Origin: Entamoeba invadens IP1
Taxonomy: Eukaryota > Evosea > Mastigamoebida > Endamoebidae
NCBI RefSeq assembly: GCF_000330505.1
Contig: NW_004440347.1
Location: 109,640-129,653 of the forward strand
Reading direction: 5' to 3'
DNA length: 20,014 nt
Made by a program: the position numbers and the translations under genes. Below the pieces are notes generated by a model. It did no database searches. It saw nothing but the letters and a program-made list of their open reading frames with translations, and was not told the origin of the DNA. This document shows, piece by piece, positions 8,398 to 18,313 of this stretch; positions within the stretch are counted from its first letter, which is position 1, and every line of letters begins with the position of its first letter.

Positions 8398-8530
8398 CAT
8401 AAAAGTCGTTAGATATTTATTAACTACATTAATAAGATAGTTATTATTATTATTAAAAATTAAATCATATCACCATACTTTATTGTTCCAATTAATAAAA
8501 CCATGTTAACAAGACTCAAACTCGACTGTT

Positions 8531-9463
8531 TTATAACGATTTAACTGTTGTAGATCCATCATCAAAGACTGTTTTCCCTTGCTCGGTAAACCCTTTTAGA
8601 CTCAACAGTGTTCGATATCCACTCTTCATAAACACAGCGGAAAGTGCTGGGTGTCTGACTCCCTTATCTAAGAAGACGTTTTTATTGACAACCAAGTCAT
8701 CACCTCGTCTTGACAAAAACGGGTGTTTTAAATATTTCACAACGTACTCAACACCATTCAGTTTGATAACTTCACCCTCTTTGATTCCCTTTTTAAAAGT
8801 GACAAGAAACACTTCTTCGGTGTTATTTGAAGATAAATTTGCGATCATCTTTTGACACCCACAATACACCTCTTCTATTGTCAAGTAAATTTCATGTGAG
8901 TGCATTTGTTGTGTTTCTTCATTGGTTTTCAAAGCATTTTGTTCTTTTAATTCCTTGTCTTTTATTATTTGTGTGAGTTCGTTGTTTTTATTAAACAAAT
9001 CATCTCTTTCTTTTTTTAATCGACTAATTTCACTATTCGTTTCTTCTTTACTCTTTTCCAAGTCTTCAACTTTTTTAAATGTAACTCGAATGTTTCTTTC
9101 TAGTTCATTGACCTTATTTTCAATAATTTCTTTTTCCTTTAATATGGCATCCAATTGATGATTTGTGTCTTCTTTGCTTTTGGATACACTTGGAGTTGTT
9201 TCAACAACAGAAACATCCCGTTGCATTTGTTGATGCATTTCGACTGTTATTGTAATCAACCCGTTCAGTTTTTTTAAACGTATTATGTATTCATGAAGTT
9301 GTTCTTTTTTCAATTTTAAGTTATTTAATATGGCAGTTGGGAGAACGTTTTGTAATTTAAGCATTTCTTCAAAACGAGCTATTTCTTTAATTGCGTTTTT
9401 AGTGTTTTGTTGGGCGTTTATAACTTCTTCTAAAAATTTGTTTGCTTTAATGTGGCCTTCCAT
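8531..9463 (-). CDS. Coiled-coil protein with a DnaJ C-terminal-like domain
   Basis: A 310-aa protein. Residues about 1-185 are a long, strongly charged helical region with heptad spacing (for example IIENKVNELERNI and KEETNSEISRLKKERDDL), almost certainly coiled coil. Residues about 190-300 resemble the substrate-binding C-terminal domain of Hsp40/DnaJ: IYLTIEEVYCGCQKMI, then FKKGIKEGEVIKLNG, then HPFLSRRGDDLVV and a final beta-rich tail. That domain binds unfolded clients and passes them to Hsp70. No J domain and no HPD motif are present, so it cannot stimulate Hsp70 in the usual way. The ATG at 9463 directly follows AT-rich DNA and no upstream in-frame start was seen. It ends 138 bp from the 5-kb element. 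The DnaJ relation is by eye. Confidence 0.85.
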   Translation of the reverse strand: MEGHIKANKFLEEVINAQQNTKNAIKEIARFEEMLKLQNVLPTAILNNLKLKKEQLHEYIIRLKKLNGLITITVEMHQQMQRDVSVVETTPSVSKSKEDTNHQLDAILKEKEIIENKVNELERNIRVTFKKVEDLEKSKEETNSEISRLKKERDDLFNKNNELTQIIKDKELKEQNALKTNEETQQMHSHEIYLTIEEVYCGCQKMIANLSSNNTEEVFLVTFKKGIKEGEVIKLNGVEYVVKYLKHPFLSRRGDDLVVNKNVFLDKGVRHPALSAVFMKSGYRTLLSLKGFTEQGKTVFDDGSTTVKSL

Positions 9464-9751
9464 TCGAGTTTTTTAGTTTTTCTTTTTTTTTAATTTATTT
9501 TTAAAATTCGAATAAATTAATAAAAAATACTTAAAATTTTATAAATTATTTTATTCAATTATTTTTATGTTTTTAAATGGAACATCTTTTTGAAATTATA
9601 GAACTTTAAATAAATGATTAATTTAACCTTTCAAGTTTTTATTAAAATTTAAAAATCATTATATATAGATATTTAACATTATTCAGTAATCACAAGTTAT
9701 TGATGTAATCGAGTTTTGATTATACATAATATAATAATTTACTATTATATA

Positions 9752-9913
9752 TTAACTGGTGTGGCATTTGTTTGTGCATTTACATGTGTTATGGTTAAAT
9801 GGATCCGAACCAAAGTAGGAATTTAGAAGTATGTGAAAGGAATGAATAATAAGATTGTTTTTGTGCGCCTTCTTGACGTTGTTTTGTAACTTGGTATCTA
9901 CAAAGACGATCAT
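9752..9913 (-). CDS. Possible small ORF or gene remnant, 53 aa
   Basis: The minus-strand frame from ATG at 9913 to TAA at 9752 encodes 53 residues beginning MIVFVDTKLQNNVKKAHKNN and ending CKCTNKCHTS. The island is less AT-rich than its surroundings and the start reads like real protein. It could be a relic of a larger gene, a small gene, or chance. No family is recognised. Confidence 0.25.
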   Translation of the reverse strand: MIVFVDTKLQNNVKKAHKNNLIIHSFHILLNSYFGSDPFNHNTCKCTNKCHTS

Positions 9914-10689
9914 TCGGTACTTTTAGGTTAAAAAACATTTCTGTGTTAACAATTTATCATTATTTTAGTCAGAATATTGTTCACAACAAAAAAAAACAAA
10001 GTAAATTTTGGGGTTATGAGTTAAATTGGGTATTACAATAATTCATTAAAAACATTTTAATTGAATAATTTTATGTTTTGTTTTAAGTATTATTAAACTG
10101 TATTAAAAATGTTTAAAAAATGTCTTGCTTATAATAAATATAAAGATCATGTCTATTTGAATAACGTTTTTTAATTGGGGTACAATATTTTAAAGACTTG
10201 CTGTTCTTTTTATAAATGGGTTTTTACTTTGAGAGTAAAAAAACGTTTTATTTTAATGTGCAACTTCAAATGTTTTCAAATATTTACTTCACATTTATTA
10301 TATTAATGTATTATAATAATAATACCAATATTTATATAAAGTACTCTATTTTTTTACTACTCACCTTATATTTTTATTTTAGTTTATTTACATAATAAGA
10401 TATCTTTTTTTAATAGTTTTAAATAAATAAACATGATTTATTTGTTTTATTTCTAATTAAATAGTTTTTTCTATTGTATATTATGACAAACCAGAACATT
10501 GTAATTTAACAACATACATAATAATTCAGGGTTTTAAACAAGTCATTCAATTTTTTAATTTTTATATAATAATAATATTAGTTTTTGGTAAATTCAAATA
10601 AATTTTAGAAATCTTTGTTTTAATTGTAAAAAAAATATTTTAATCTGTTTTCATTTGAAATATTTTTGATCTTTTACAAAGAATAACAT

Positions 10690-10698
10690 TATAAATAG
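10690..10698 (+). promoter_or_regulatory. TATA-like box of the surface-protein gene
   Basis: TATAAATAG lies 25 bp before the ATG at 10723. That spacing suits Entamoeba, where leaders are very short and a TATA-like element sits about 30 bp from the transcription start. Confidence 0.5.
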
Positions 10699-10722
10699 AA
10701 TTTCACCAACTTATTATATTCA

Positions 10723-13296
10723 ATGCTTCTTTTTTGTATTATATTGTTTATTACCGTATCCAAATCATTAAAACAGTGTTACACTATTGACACTGCATAT
10801 GGTGGATGTATCAAATACTATGATTATGGTAATAGTACGGACTGTGATCCCAACTTAATAATTACTGAAGGAACAGAAGTCTGCAAAATGGGGTTTTACC
10901 AAAAGACAGTACTTAAAACTGTTATGATGAAGTCTGCAGTAAAAATAGGTAACATGGCTTTTGCTTATTTGACGTTAACTAATGCGACGTTTGGAGACTC
11001 ATTAAAAGTGATAGAAGATTACGCTTTTTATGTCTCACATTTTACTTCATTTGACCTTGCAAATGTTGAGTATATCGGCAACAGTGCTTTTGAAGCTTCT
11101 TCGTTTCTTCAATACATAACAGGTGGCTATTCTCTCAAAAGTGTTGGTGACAATGCCTTTTATTCGACTCCGATAACTTCACTATGCAAAGGAAATGATG
11201 ACATTAATTATTGTGAAAATTTAACTTACATTGGCGACCATGCTTTTGAGATGTCTTTTTTGCCAAATTTCAAATTGTCTTATTCCCCATCCTTACATGT
11301 CGGGATATCGGCCTTTGCTAATATCTTTCAACTGGAAATGTTCGACATGAGTGGGTATCATACTATTACTAAAGAGATGTTTGTCTACTGCAACAATCTT
11401 AAGCAAATTAAAAATTCTGAAAAGGTGACGAGTATTGAAAACCAAGCAATAGATAATACGGCTGTCACTGTACTCTCTGTTGGTCAATTGTCCTATGTTG
11501 GCTTTGCTTTATCGGCTATTGAAACGTTGTTTTACTATGGAACTTCAGAACCAATTTTGGGTAAGGATTATACAACACCAACAAACATGAAAGTGTATGT
11601 CACAGATAAATACAACACAGTCAACGACCAATTTACTGGACTGGCCACTACTGTTGTTAATTGTAATAATAATCAAAAAGTCGATTTAACTGACTTATCA
11701 TGTAAATCATGCGAAGATGGGTTATCCACAATCGAAGGATTGAGCATGGAATGTACAGTGAATACTTCGACATGCAATGGGATGTACAAAGGTTGTGCCT
11801 TAAATGCTTGCACTGAATTTCAGTGCTTGAAATGTGAAAAAGGCAAGTATTTCGATTTTGATACAAAGAAGTGTATAGAGACGTGCGATACAGCAAATGG
11901 ATTTCATCTTTTATTTGACCAAATAACTTGTGTGAAATGTCCTGAAAATTGTAATAAGTGCACCGAATCAAGTGAAGAAAATCCTTCCAGTAAATACACA
12001 TGTATTGAGTGTAAAGGTGGATATACAAAAACAAGTAAAGGAATGTGCACAACATCAACACAATGTAATAGCACGTCAAATGAAGTTATCATAGAAAATG
12101 GCACATGCACATTATGCAATGAACTGATTGCAGGGTGTCAGACTTGTTCTGATAAAACGACATGCACGAAATGTAGTGGGAAATATCGTTATAATTCAGA
12201 TAAAAAACTGGAGTGTTTAACAAGTTGCGTCAATTATTATGAAGTCGCTGGGACAAACATGTGTGTTGATGACTGCGATAATGTGACTCAGTACAAAGAC
12301 AGTGAAAAGGCGATATGTTTTGATTATCCAAAAAGTTGTGTTATATATAATACATCCGATTTATTAAATGAACAAATAAGGTGCTCAAAATGTGCAAGCA
12401 AGTATTATTTAACTTATGACACCAAAGAGTGTGTTGATCAATGTTCAGTTGATTATGAACAAGTAGAACCCAATGGAAATGAAGATGGCAAATGTAATCA
12501 AATTGTGTGTGACGACACAAACTGTGAAAATTGTACATCTCAGAGTAAAAATATTTGCATGAAATGTAAAAGCCCTTATTATCTTTATTTGAACGAAGAC
12601 CGAAGTACAAAATGTGAATCAACGTGCACTAAAGACACTCATTTTGAAAAGACAAATAATGATGTTTTGTACTGTAAAATGTGTTCTGATTTAACTGATG
12701 GTATTGAAAAGTGTATAAAATGCTCTATTAATGAAAATGAAAAGAAATGTAACACTTGTGAAACTGGATATTATGTGCAGCCAAATTCTCTTAATGAGTG
12801 TAAAACGACGTGTCCAACTGGATACAAAATTGGTGATAACGGCGATTGTGAGAAATGTGCAGATAATTGTATTTCATGTGATACAAATGGAAAGGGAAAG
12901 TGTGACAAGTGCGTTTCATCGTATTATTTACTTGAAAACACATTGACGTGTTCATCGACTTGTGATATCGAAAAGGGATATTTCAAGAATGAAACTGTTA
13001 CTGATAACTTAAAATGTAACAAATGTGACGAATATTGCGATCAATGTGCTTCAAAAAGTGAATGCTTGCATTGCGAATATGGCGCATTTTTATTTGAAAA
13101 TAAGTGTATTGGAACATGCCCAGTTGGGTATTTTGAAAATGTCAGACAGTGCTCGAAATGCAAAGATGGTAATACATATAAAACACCATGTTATTCGGAT
13201 GATAAAGAGTGTAATAAATGTGCTACTCCATCACAAGACGCTTCATTACTATTAGAAATATCAATAGTATTTTTGTTGTTATTCTTCATATTCTAA
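10723..13296 (+). CDS. BspA-type LRR and cysteine-rich surface protein, probably GPI-anchored
   Basis: An 857-aa protein. Residues 1-15 (MLLFCIILFITVSKS) are a signal peptide. Residues about 55-305 are BspA/TpLRR-type leucine-rich repeats with units such as LKVIEDYAFY, VEYIGNSAFE, LKSVGDNAFY and LTYIGDHAFE. Residues about 311-838 are a long run of CxxC-type cysteine repeats (for example CTKCSGKYRY, CDKCVSSYYL, CNKCDEYCDQC), similar to furin/EGF-like and Giardia VSP-like domains and probably disulphide-bonded outside the cell. The last residues, about 841-857 (LLLEISIVFLLLFFIF), are hydrophobic with no cytoplasmic tail, which suits a GPI-anchor signal better than a stable membrane span. BspA-like proteins are a large family in Entamoeba and some are surface antigens or adhesins; this role is inferred. 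The frame is intact and intronless. Confidence 0.92.
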   Translation: MLLFCIILFITVSKSLKQCYTIDTAYGGCIKYYDYGNSTDCDPNLIITEGTEVCKMGFYQKTVLKTVMMKSAVKIGNMAFAYLTLTNATFGDSLKVIEDYAFYVSHFTSFDLANVEYIGNSAFEASSFLQYITGGYSLKSVGDNAFYSTPITSLCKGNDDINYCENLTYIGDHAFEMSFLPNFKLSYSPSLHVGISAFANIFQLEMFDMSGYHTITKEMFVYCNNLKQIKNSEKVTSIENQAIDNTAVTVLSVGQLSYVGFALSAIETLFYYGTSEPILGKDYTTPTNMKVYVTDKYNTVNDQFTGLATTVVNCNNNQKVDLTDLSCKSCEDGLSTIEGLSMECTVNTSTCNGMYKGCALNACTEFQCLKCEKGKYFDFDTKKCIETCDTANGFHLLFDQITCVKCPENCNKCTESSEENPSSKYTCIECKGGYTKTSKGMCTTSTQCNSTSNEVIIENGTCTLCNELIAGCQTCSDKTTCTKCSGKYRYNSDKKLECLTSCVNYYEVAGTNMCVDDCDNVTQYKDSEKAICFDYPKSCVIYNTSDLLNEQIRCSKCASKYYLTYDTKECVDQCSVDYEQVEPNGNEDGKCNQIVCDDTNCENCTSQSKNICMKCKSPYYLYLNEDRSTKCESTCTKDTHFEKTNNDVLYCKMCSDLTDGIEKCIKCSINENEKKCNTCETGYYVQPNSLNECKTTCPTGYKIGDNGDCEKCADNCISCDTNGKGKCDKCVSSYYLLENTLTCSSTCDIEKGYFKNETVTDNLKCNKCDEYCDQCASKSECLHCEYGAFLFENKCIGTCPVGYFENVRQCSKCKDGNTYKTPCYSDDKECNKCATPSQDASLLLEISIVFLLLFFIF

Positions 13297-13654
13297 TTTA
13301 TTTTCGATTCGATTTTAATGTTGTTAAATGCAAATTTAATTATTTTGTTTTTTAACTTTTCATGTTTTTATTAACTTTAAACTTCTTTAAACATCAAAAC
13401 ATTATATTATAAGTATGATAAAGTTAAATATATTTTGATTTTAACTTGGTAATGACATGTATAAGGAGTTTGAATCTTTTAACTAAAGTTGAAATGCGCT
13501 TTGAAACAGATAATTTGTTTTCTATTTATAAAATAAAATGTGTTGACAATAATTTAAAGTTTTGATGTAAATGTTTTTCTTTTTATCAAAGAAGTGTTTG
13601 TCATGTTTTTTGAATTATAAAAGGGTGAAAAATAAACATCTAAACATAAATTTA
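13297..13654. other. Intergenic region between the surface-protein and TLDc genes
   Basis: AT-rich spacer between two genes on the same strand. It contains the 3' end signals of the first and the TATA-like box of the second. An in-frame ATG at 13571 was not taken as the start of the next gene. Nothing else is recognised. Confidence 0.6.
13616..13625 (+). promoter_or_regulatory. TATA-like box of the TLDc gene
   Basis: TATAAAAGGG lies about 30 bp before the ATG at 13655 but 45 bp after the earlier in-frame ATG at 13571. This supports 13655 as the true start. Confidence 0.5.
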
Positions 13655-14578
13655 ATGGAAAGTGTTCTTGACCAACTTATTGCTGAATGCAATGAAGCGA
13701 AAACAAAACTTAGTGAATACAACAAATATGAAACATCATTTGCTATAACAGAAGACAAGACCCAACCGTTAGAAAGTCGCCATAAAGCTGCTATGTCACT
13801 TTATGAAAAAGCAACAGAAAACATAGCCAAATGGGAATCTTCACAAAACACATTGAAAAACGTCAGAAAGATACTTGGTGAACTTACTGCACTTTTCGAT
13901 GATAAGTTGAATTATAATTCAGACAAAACAACTGAGTACAACAAAATTGTGGAACATTTGAAAAGTATAGAACAGGAAATCACAAATGAAAGAATGAAAG
14001 AATTGGATAGCAAAATTATTCCACAACCAAATGCCAATACTCAAAATGAACAAGTTGATGCACTTCTATCACAATATACAAGTCCACTTGAACGTTCATT
14101 ACTTGAGAAGTGGAGTGGTCTTAAATTCAGAAAGGTTTTGTTTGACAGCACCAAAGACGACTATGCAGTAAAGACTTCAATATTTGGTAAAAGAGTAAGT
14201 GATGTACCTTTTACTTGCTACCTCATTCAAAGTGAAAATAATTGTACCTTTGGTGGCGTTTCTTACAGAGGTATATTTAATGATCCATATCAAAGCTCCC
14301 AAATAATCGATATCAACGCATTTGCTTTCAAACTTGAAGGTGAAAAATCTGAAAGATATCTTGCCAGAGGAAATATGGTTGAATTTGCTATTCACATGAC
14401 ACGACCACAAGACGAAGGAGAATTATTCAGTCTCTTTTCAAATACAATACTTATTATGAAGAAAGGAAATCCCAGAGGAAAATGCACCTCAAAGATTCCA
14501 GGAATGCCATATGGTAAACTCTGTGACGGTGATAACTTCATTTTAAAGAAGTTTGCCGTCTTTCAATTGGATATTTAA
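13655..14578 (+). CDS. Coiled-coil and TLDc-domain protein
   Basis: A 307-aa protein. Residues 1 to about 130 are charged and helical (MESVLDQLIAECNEAKTKLSEY at the start), probably coiled coil. Residues about 140-307 resemble a TLDc domain: LLEKWSGLKFRKVLFDST, VPFTCYLIQSENNCTFGG, YLARGNMVEFAI, then KKFAVFQLDI. In animals TLDc proteins are linked to oxidative-stress protection and V-ATPase regulation; Entamoeba has many short TLDc proteins of unknown role. The start is set at 13655 rather than 13571 because a TATA-like box lies between them and the extra 28 residues (MFFFLSKKCLSCF...) look like translated leader. No catalytic residues are claimed, and the domain call is by eye. Confidence 0.85.
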   Translation: MESVLDQLIAECNEAKTKLSEYNKYETSFAITEDKTQPLESRHKAAMSLYEKATENIAKWESSQNTLKNVRKILGELTALFDDKLNYNSDKTTEYNKIVEHLKSIEQEITNERMKELDSKIIPQPNANTQNEQVDALLSQYTSPLERSLLEKWSGLKFRKVLFDSTKDDYAVKTSIFGKRVSDVPFTCYLIQSENNCTFGGVSYRGIFNDPYQSSQIIDINAFAFKLEGEKSERYLARGNMVEFAIHMTRPQDEGELFSLFSNTILIMKKGNPRGKCTSKIPGMPYGKLCDGDNFILKKFAVFQLDI

Positions 14579-15200
14579 TAATATTCACTTTTGAATATTT
14601 TTGTTTTATAAAATTATCAAATAATAACAAAATTAATTTTATTGAATAAAAATCAAAATTAAATATATAACATGTTAAATACCACATGTATAGAGCACAA
14701 CTAGCTTTACTTCACTTGTTGGCAATTAAAGAAACAGTTATTGTTATTATTTAAACAATATAAAAACAAATCGTTTTGACATTTATAATTGTAATAAACA
14801 AAAAACCACGTGTTAAATATTTGAGTCAACTTGAGTTTATTTATTGTTTTTTTATTTTCAAATATGATATTTTGTATAACAACACTCGTCGTTAAAATGA
14901 AAAAGATATGAGAGAGTGTATAATTATTCTTGTAAAAACAAATAAATAATTATTACTTGGTGTATCTCAAGTGTAATTTGACTGATTTTTATTAAAAATG
15001 AATTTAATATTGTTTTAATAACAAAAACAACTTTTCATTTATTTGGTTGATAAATCATACGAATTATTTGATTGTTATATTTATTAAAAACTCAAATGTT
15101 GACAATGATTTTTAATAACACAAATGTAAAAATCAATATCAATTATCATAACAATCAAACATTGACAAAACCCTTTGTTTATTCTTAACACCATAAATTG
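14579..15200. other. Intergenic region between convergent genes
   Basis: This lies between the 3' ends of the TLDc gene (+) and the myotubularin gene (-). It is AT-rich with A and T runs and should contain both polyadenylation regions. I see no gene, transposon end or clear repeat. Confidence 0.6.
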
Positions 15201-17891
15201 TTATACATTAAGTGTATAAGCCTTATCAAATCTGTTATAGTATTCCTTCCACAACTTGAATTGCAATGGGTTGACGTCGACTTTAATATCATTAGAAACG
15301 GCCTTGAAATTTTGATTTTCAAATTTCGTTCGGTGTCCCAAGACATAAGGCACAATAGAGAGCATATTAGTGATATTTCTAGGACTAGTATTTGGGTATT
15401 CCAAGTAATTAGCAAACTGGCAGTCATACAAACTGTCCAACAAAAAGATGAGTAAATCTCCTTTGAACTCAAACGCCGTTTCGTTTTGTTTTCTGAGTAT
15501 TTCCACGCACTCGACCCATTGTTGGAACACTGGCGAAAACTCGTTATCGTCTCCTCCTATTTTCCCAGTTTCTTTCGCCTTCGCGTTGGGGTATATCGAC
15601 TGCACAACACCCCCAACATCAATATCAAATTTCGCTCCCAACCCGCTTCTGAATTTAAAGCGATGCCCAAAGTTGATCCATTCCTTCTCAATGAGCACCA
15701 AAAGCCCTTCAATAGTCCTATAATAGGGGTCCAACACCATCATCGAAAGTGACGTCAATTGACTTGTTCTGTCCCATCCGTCCGAGCAGTGGACCAAGAC
15801 GGAATCTCCTCGTTTGACCTTCTCGACTATCTGGACGCTCCCAATGAAGATGGCGTAGATAAATTGGTACCACTTCGAATTCTCAATGCAATTTTTGTAC
15901 TCGTAACTCGTGTGCGGAACACTCAAAATAGCTCGCAGCAGTTTGTAGAACGCGTTCCTCACCTCGTGGATGTTCTCAATCGACAAATACGAAAAGTCCG
16001 CAAACGGGTAATACGTCGAACTTTCTATCCCACCCCCTTGCAACCGATTCGCTTGTGCATTCAGAGGCGGCCGCGCATCATAAATTGCTAATCGTTTACT
16101 TCCGGCCTTCGTCAAGTTCACTAACTGCCTCAGAAGATTTTCATCCTCTTCACACCGGACCCGTCCCAGCGTGCCGGGGAGCGGTTGGGCGGATCGCGAA
16201 ATCGTTTGATTCTTCTCGCCCCTCCAACTAATCGCGGGTATTCGACCTTTAGAACGGAAGGTTAATACAGTGGAATACTGGATTCCGTCCGGTAAAACGA
16301 CTGATTGGGGGTACGTTGGTGAAATTGTCCCATCGCGGTTATCAGCCATTTTAAAGCCATTTTGAGCCGTCAGTCCTAACCTTGAAAATTCTTTGGAATA
16401 CGACATTGCTCGCCACTCTGACTCTCCTGAAGTTGTTCCAGAAGAACGAAACGCGTACGTTTCAGTATTGGAACGTGGAAAAAGAAGACGGCATTTTTCA
16501 TCAAAGAAAATGCTTAAAACGCGTTGAACTTTGGAACTGTCAGACACTATAACGGACGTTTTTAAATTCTTGCACAGAAGGACAATAGCGTCGTGGGAAT
16601 CGTCAATGGTGTATAGCTGCAGTACACAAACGGCGGCATGAGGGATTGATATTAACGTTTGGTTTTCTGGGCTTACTAGAATTGTTCTGTATTTTGTTAT
16701 AATAAGCCCCTTTTCGTCGAATACAACAGGTTCGAAGGGGTCTAAGACGTCGAGAGATTTACAGAAGAAGGTCGAGGGCTTTGCGCCGGACGATTTTATG
16801 AAAACGACTTTCTTTGCGTCTGCGATTTGGTCGGTGTTTTCGACGGAAAAGACTTCTCCGGTTTTACTCACGATGAACATGAAAGTGTTTGTAGCTTGGA
16901 ATTTCAAAGCGACTGCGTTGATTGAAGTTAATGCACTTGTTGCGATGATGAAAGACATGCGATTTGCATAGACCCAATTGTCGTCTTCTGTGGGTGCTTG
17001 TCTATAGTAATCAACTGTTCGAAGAGGGTTGTGCTTCTTTTCTAAGTAATCGCCAACGACTATTAAATGACACTCGGGCTTTTTGTTCACTTCTAATACG
17101 ATGGACCCATCTTTTGCCCAACACGAAACCGTTTGTTCAAAGGAAAAGACTTTGTTGCCCTTTTTAATGACTAAATCGTAACTGGACGCCTCGGATAAGG
17201 GTATTGAAACTGTTCCTAGTAAAAAAGTTAAAACACTTTCTTTGTCCCAACTTGAGTCGACAATCGTCTCGAAGGGCGGGATGTTCTGGAATTCGGCGAT
17301 ACATAACACGTCGAAATTTGGTGTATCCCCCTTCATGGGTAAAGGTTTGTTCGTTTCAAATTTTAAGGACGTCTCCGCCATTGTGAAGTCACTTTTTAAG
17401 TTCCACACTAATACGTTTCGCCGAAGGAAGACCTGTTTGCGCCGACCTTCATTGAGATACAAAACATGACTTGTCTTGAGCCCAAGAGAATGTTCAATTG
17501 CTCTTAATAGGTCAGCCACTGTGGTGTAAGGACTCACAATGACTGACACGTATTTATCATTGAAATTAACAGAGACTTCTTTGCACTCACTAGTTATATG
17601 TACCACAGCCCCGCCACGTCCAAAAATTTCAATGGTATTACATTCAACCCCTTCCTCATACAATTCACAATTGCCGGAGGCATCAATCGAGTATATTTCA
17701 TGCGAAATTCCTTCTAAAAGAAAATGAAAAGCATTCGTCTGTATCATCGAGTTCACCGTTTGAGTCGGAGGAACACTACAAATGATGGAAATGGAGACTT
17801 GTGGTGGGGGTAATTCTTTTGGTTTTGTGGGAAGAAGCAGTGGGTCGGAAAAACCAAGTGGGTCAAATCCTTTAATACGACTCACACTCAT
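15201..17891 (-). CDS. Myotubularin-family phosphoinositide 3-phosphatase
   Basis: An 896-aa protein. Myotubularins remove the 3-phosphate from PI3P and PI(3,5)P2 on endosomal membranes. The catalytic loop HCSDGWDRTSQ is complete, with Cys702 and Arg708 (CX5R), so an active enzyme is expected. The phosphatase domain runs from about residue 490 (YSKEFSRLGL) through RIPAISWRG, the active site and EKEWINFGHRF to FQQWVECVEIL and LLIFLLDSLYDCQFANYL near 850. The first 480 residues are an extension: a Pro-rich start with DPLG and DPLL, a ubiquitin-like stretch near 120-165 (TTVADLLRAIEHSLGL), and a region before the catalytic domain that may include a PH-GRAM fold. I could not assign it. No FYVE domain is seen. 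The gene is less AT-rich than its neighbours. Confidence 0.93.
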   Translation of the reverse strand: MSVSRIKGFDPLGFSDPLLLPTKPKELPPPQVSISIICSVPPTQTVNSMIQTNAFHFLLEGISHEIYSIDASGNCELYEEGVECNTIEIFGRGGAVVHITSECKEVSVNFNDKYVSVIVSPYTTVADLLRAIEHSLGLKTSHVLYLNEGRRKQVFLRRNVLVWNLKSDFTMAETSLKFETNKPLPMKGDTPNFDVLCIAEFQNIPPFETIVDSSWDKESVLTFLLGTVSIPLSEASSYDLVIKKGNKVFSFEQTVSCWAKDGSIVLEVNKKPECHLIVVGDYLEKKHNPLRTVDYYRQAPTEDDNWVYANRMSFIIATSALTSINAVALKFQATNTFMFIVSKTGEVFSVENTDQIADAKKVVFIKSSGAKPSTFFCKSLDVLDPFEPVVFDEKGLIITKYRTILVSPENQTLISIPHAAVCVLQLYTIDDSHDAIVLLCKNLKTSVIVSDSSKVQRVLSIFFDEKCRLLFPRSNTETYAFRSSGTTSGESEWRAMSYSKEFSRLGLTAQNGFKMADNRDGTISPTYPQSVVLPDGIQYSTVLTFRSKGRIPAISWRGEKNQTISRSAQPLPGTLGRVRCEEDENLLRQLVNLTKAGSKRLAIYDARPPLNAQANRLQGGGIESSTYYPFADFSYLSIENIHEVRNAFYKLLRAILSVPHTSYEYKNCIENSKWYQFIYAIFIGSVQIVEKVKRGDSVLVHCSDGWDRTSQLTSLSMMVLDPYYRTIEGLLVLIEKEWINFGHRFKFRSGLGAKFDIDVGGVVQSIYPNAKAKETGKIGGDDNEFSPVFQQWVECVEILRKQNETAFEFKGDLLIFLLDSLYDCQFANYLEYPNTSPRNITNMLSIVPYVLGHRTKFENQNFKAVSNDIKVDVNPLQFKLWKEYYNRFDKAYTLNV

Positions 17892-18305
17892 CTTTGGTTA
17901 ATTTATAGTTCGGTTTTTCCTTTAAAATCGTATTGGAGTTCAAGTGTTTTTAATAAATAGTGAAAGAAGTATAATTTTAATCAATTTAATTAACAATTTT
18001 TGTATATAAAATCAAAGTTAATGTCAGAGTGTTGTTTTTTGTGTTATTACATCAATTTTTATTTTAATTTTTTATAAACGTTTTTTTGTGAAGTAAAAAA
18101 TAATATTTATTAGTTGTTTTTGATAATTTCAAAAAAAGTGTTAAAAAACCCTTTAATTAAAGTCATAAAATTAACTATTTTTTATTATAAAATATTAATA
18201 ATTGTCAAAACACATAAAAATTATGAAGTGTTTTATTATTATTATTAATTAATTATTAATTAATAAGAAATAAATTATTAATTAATTGTTTATAAAGGAA
18301 ACTCC
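17892..18305. other. AT-rich promoter-side region of the myotubularin gene
   Basis: Apart from the GAAC and TATA-like elements next to the myotubularin ATG, this holds only A/T-rich sequence, including a simple TTAATTAA-like stretch near 18240-18290. No gene is seen. Confidence 0.5.
17900..17911 (-). promoter_or_regulatory. GAAC and TATA-like elements of the myotubularin gene
   Basis: On the minus strand GAAC (17911-17908) is followed directly by TATAAATT (17907-17900), ending 8 bp before the ATG. GAAC and a TATA-like box are known Entamoeba core promoter elements, but this spacing to the ATG is tight, so the assignment is tentative. Confidence 0.4.
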
Positions 18306-18313
18306 AATCCAAT
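18306..18313. repeat. Left 8-bp target-site duplication of the hAT MITE
   Basis: AATCCAAT, identical to 18442-18449 on the other side of the MITE. Confidence 0.88.

Larger units (their letters stand above)
9464..10722. other. Long AT-rich intergenic region
   Basis: This separates the divergently transcribed DnaJ-like gene and the surface-protein gene, so both promoters should lie here. Apart from a less AT-biased island at about 9752-9925, it consists of A/T runs. No RNA gene, transposon end or repeat was recognised. Confidence 0.6.

Noticed and set aside
11293..13255. Alternative frames inside the surface-protein gene
   Set aside because: They follow the periodic Cys codons in the wrong frame; the 857-codon frame with signal peptide and anchor tail explains the region.
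15198..17727. Several plus-strand open frames within the myotubularin region
   Set aside because: All are antisense to the long, uninterrupted myotubularin frame with its active site.
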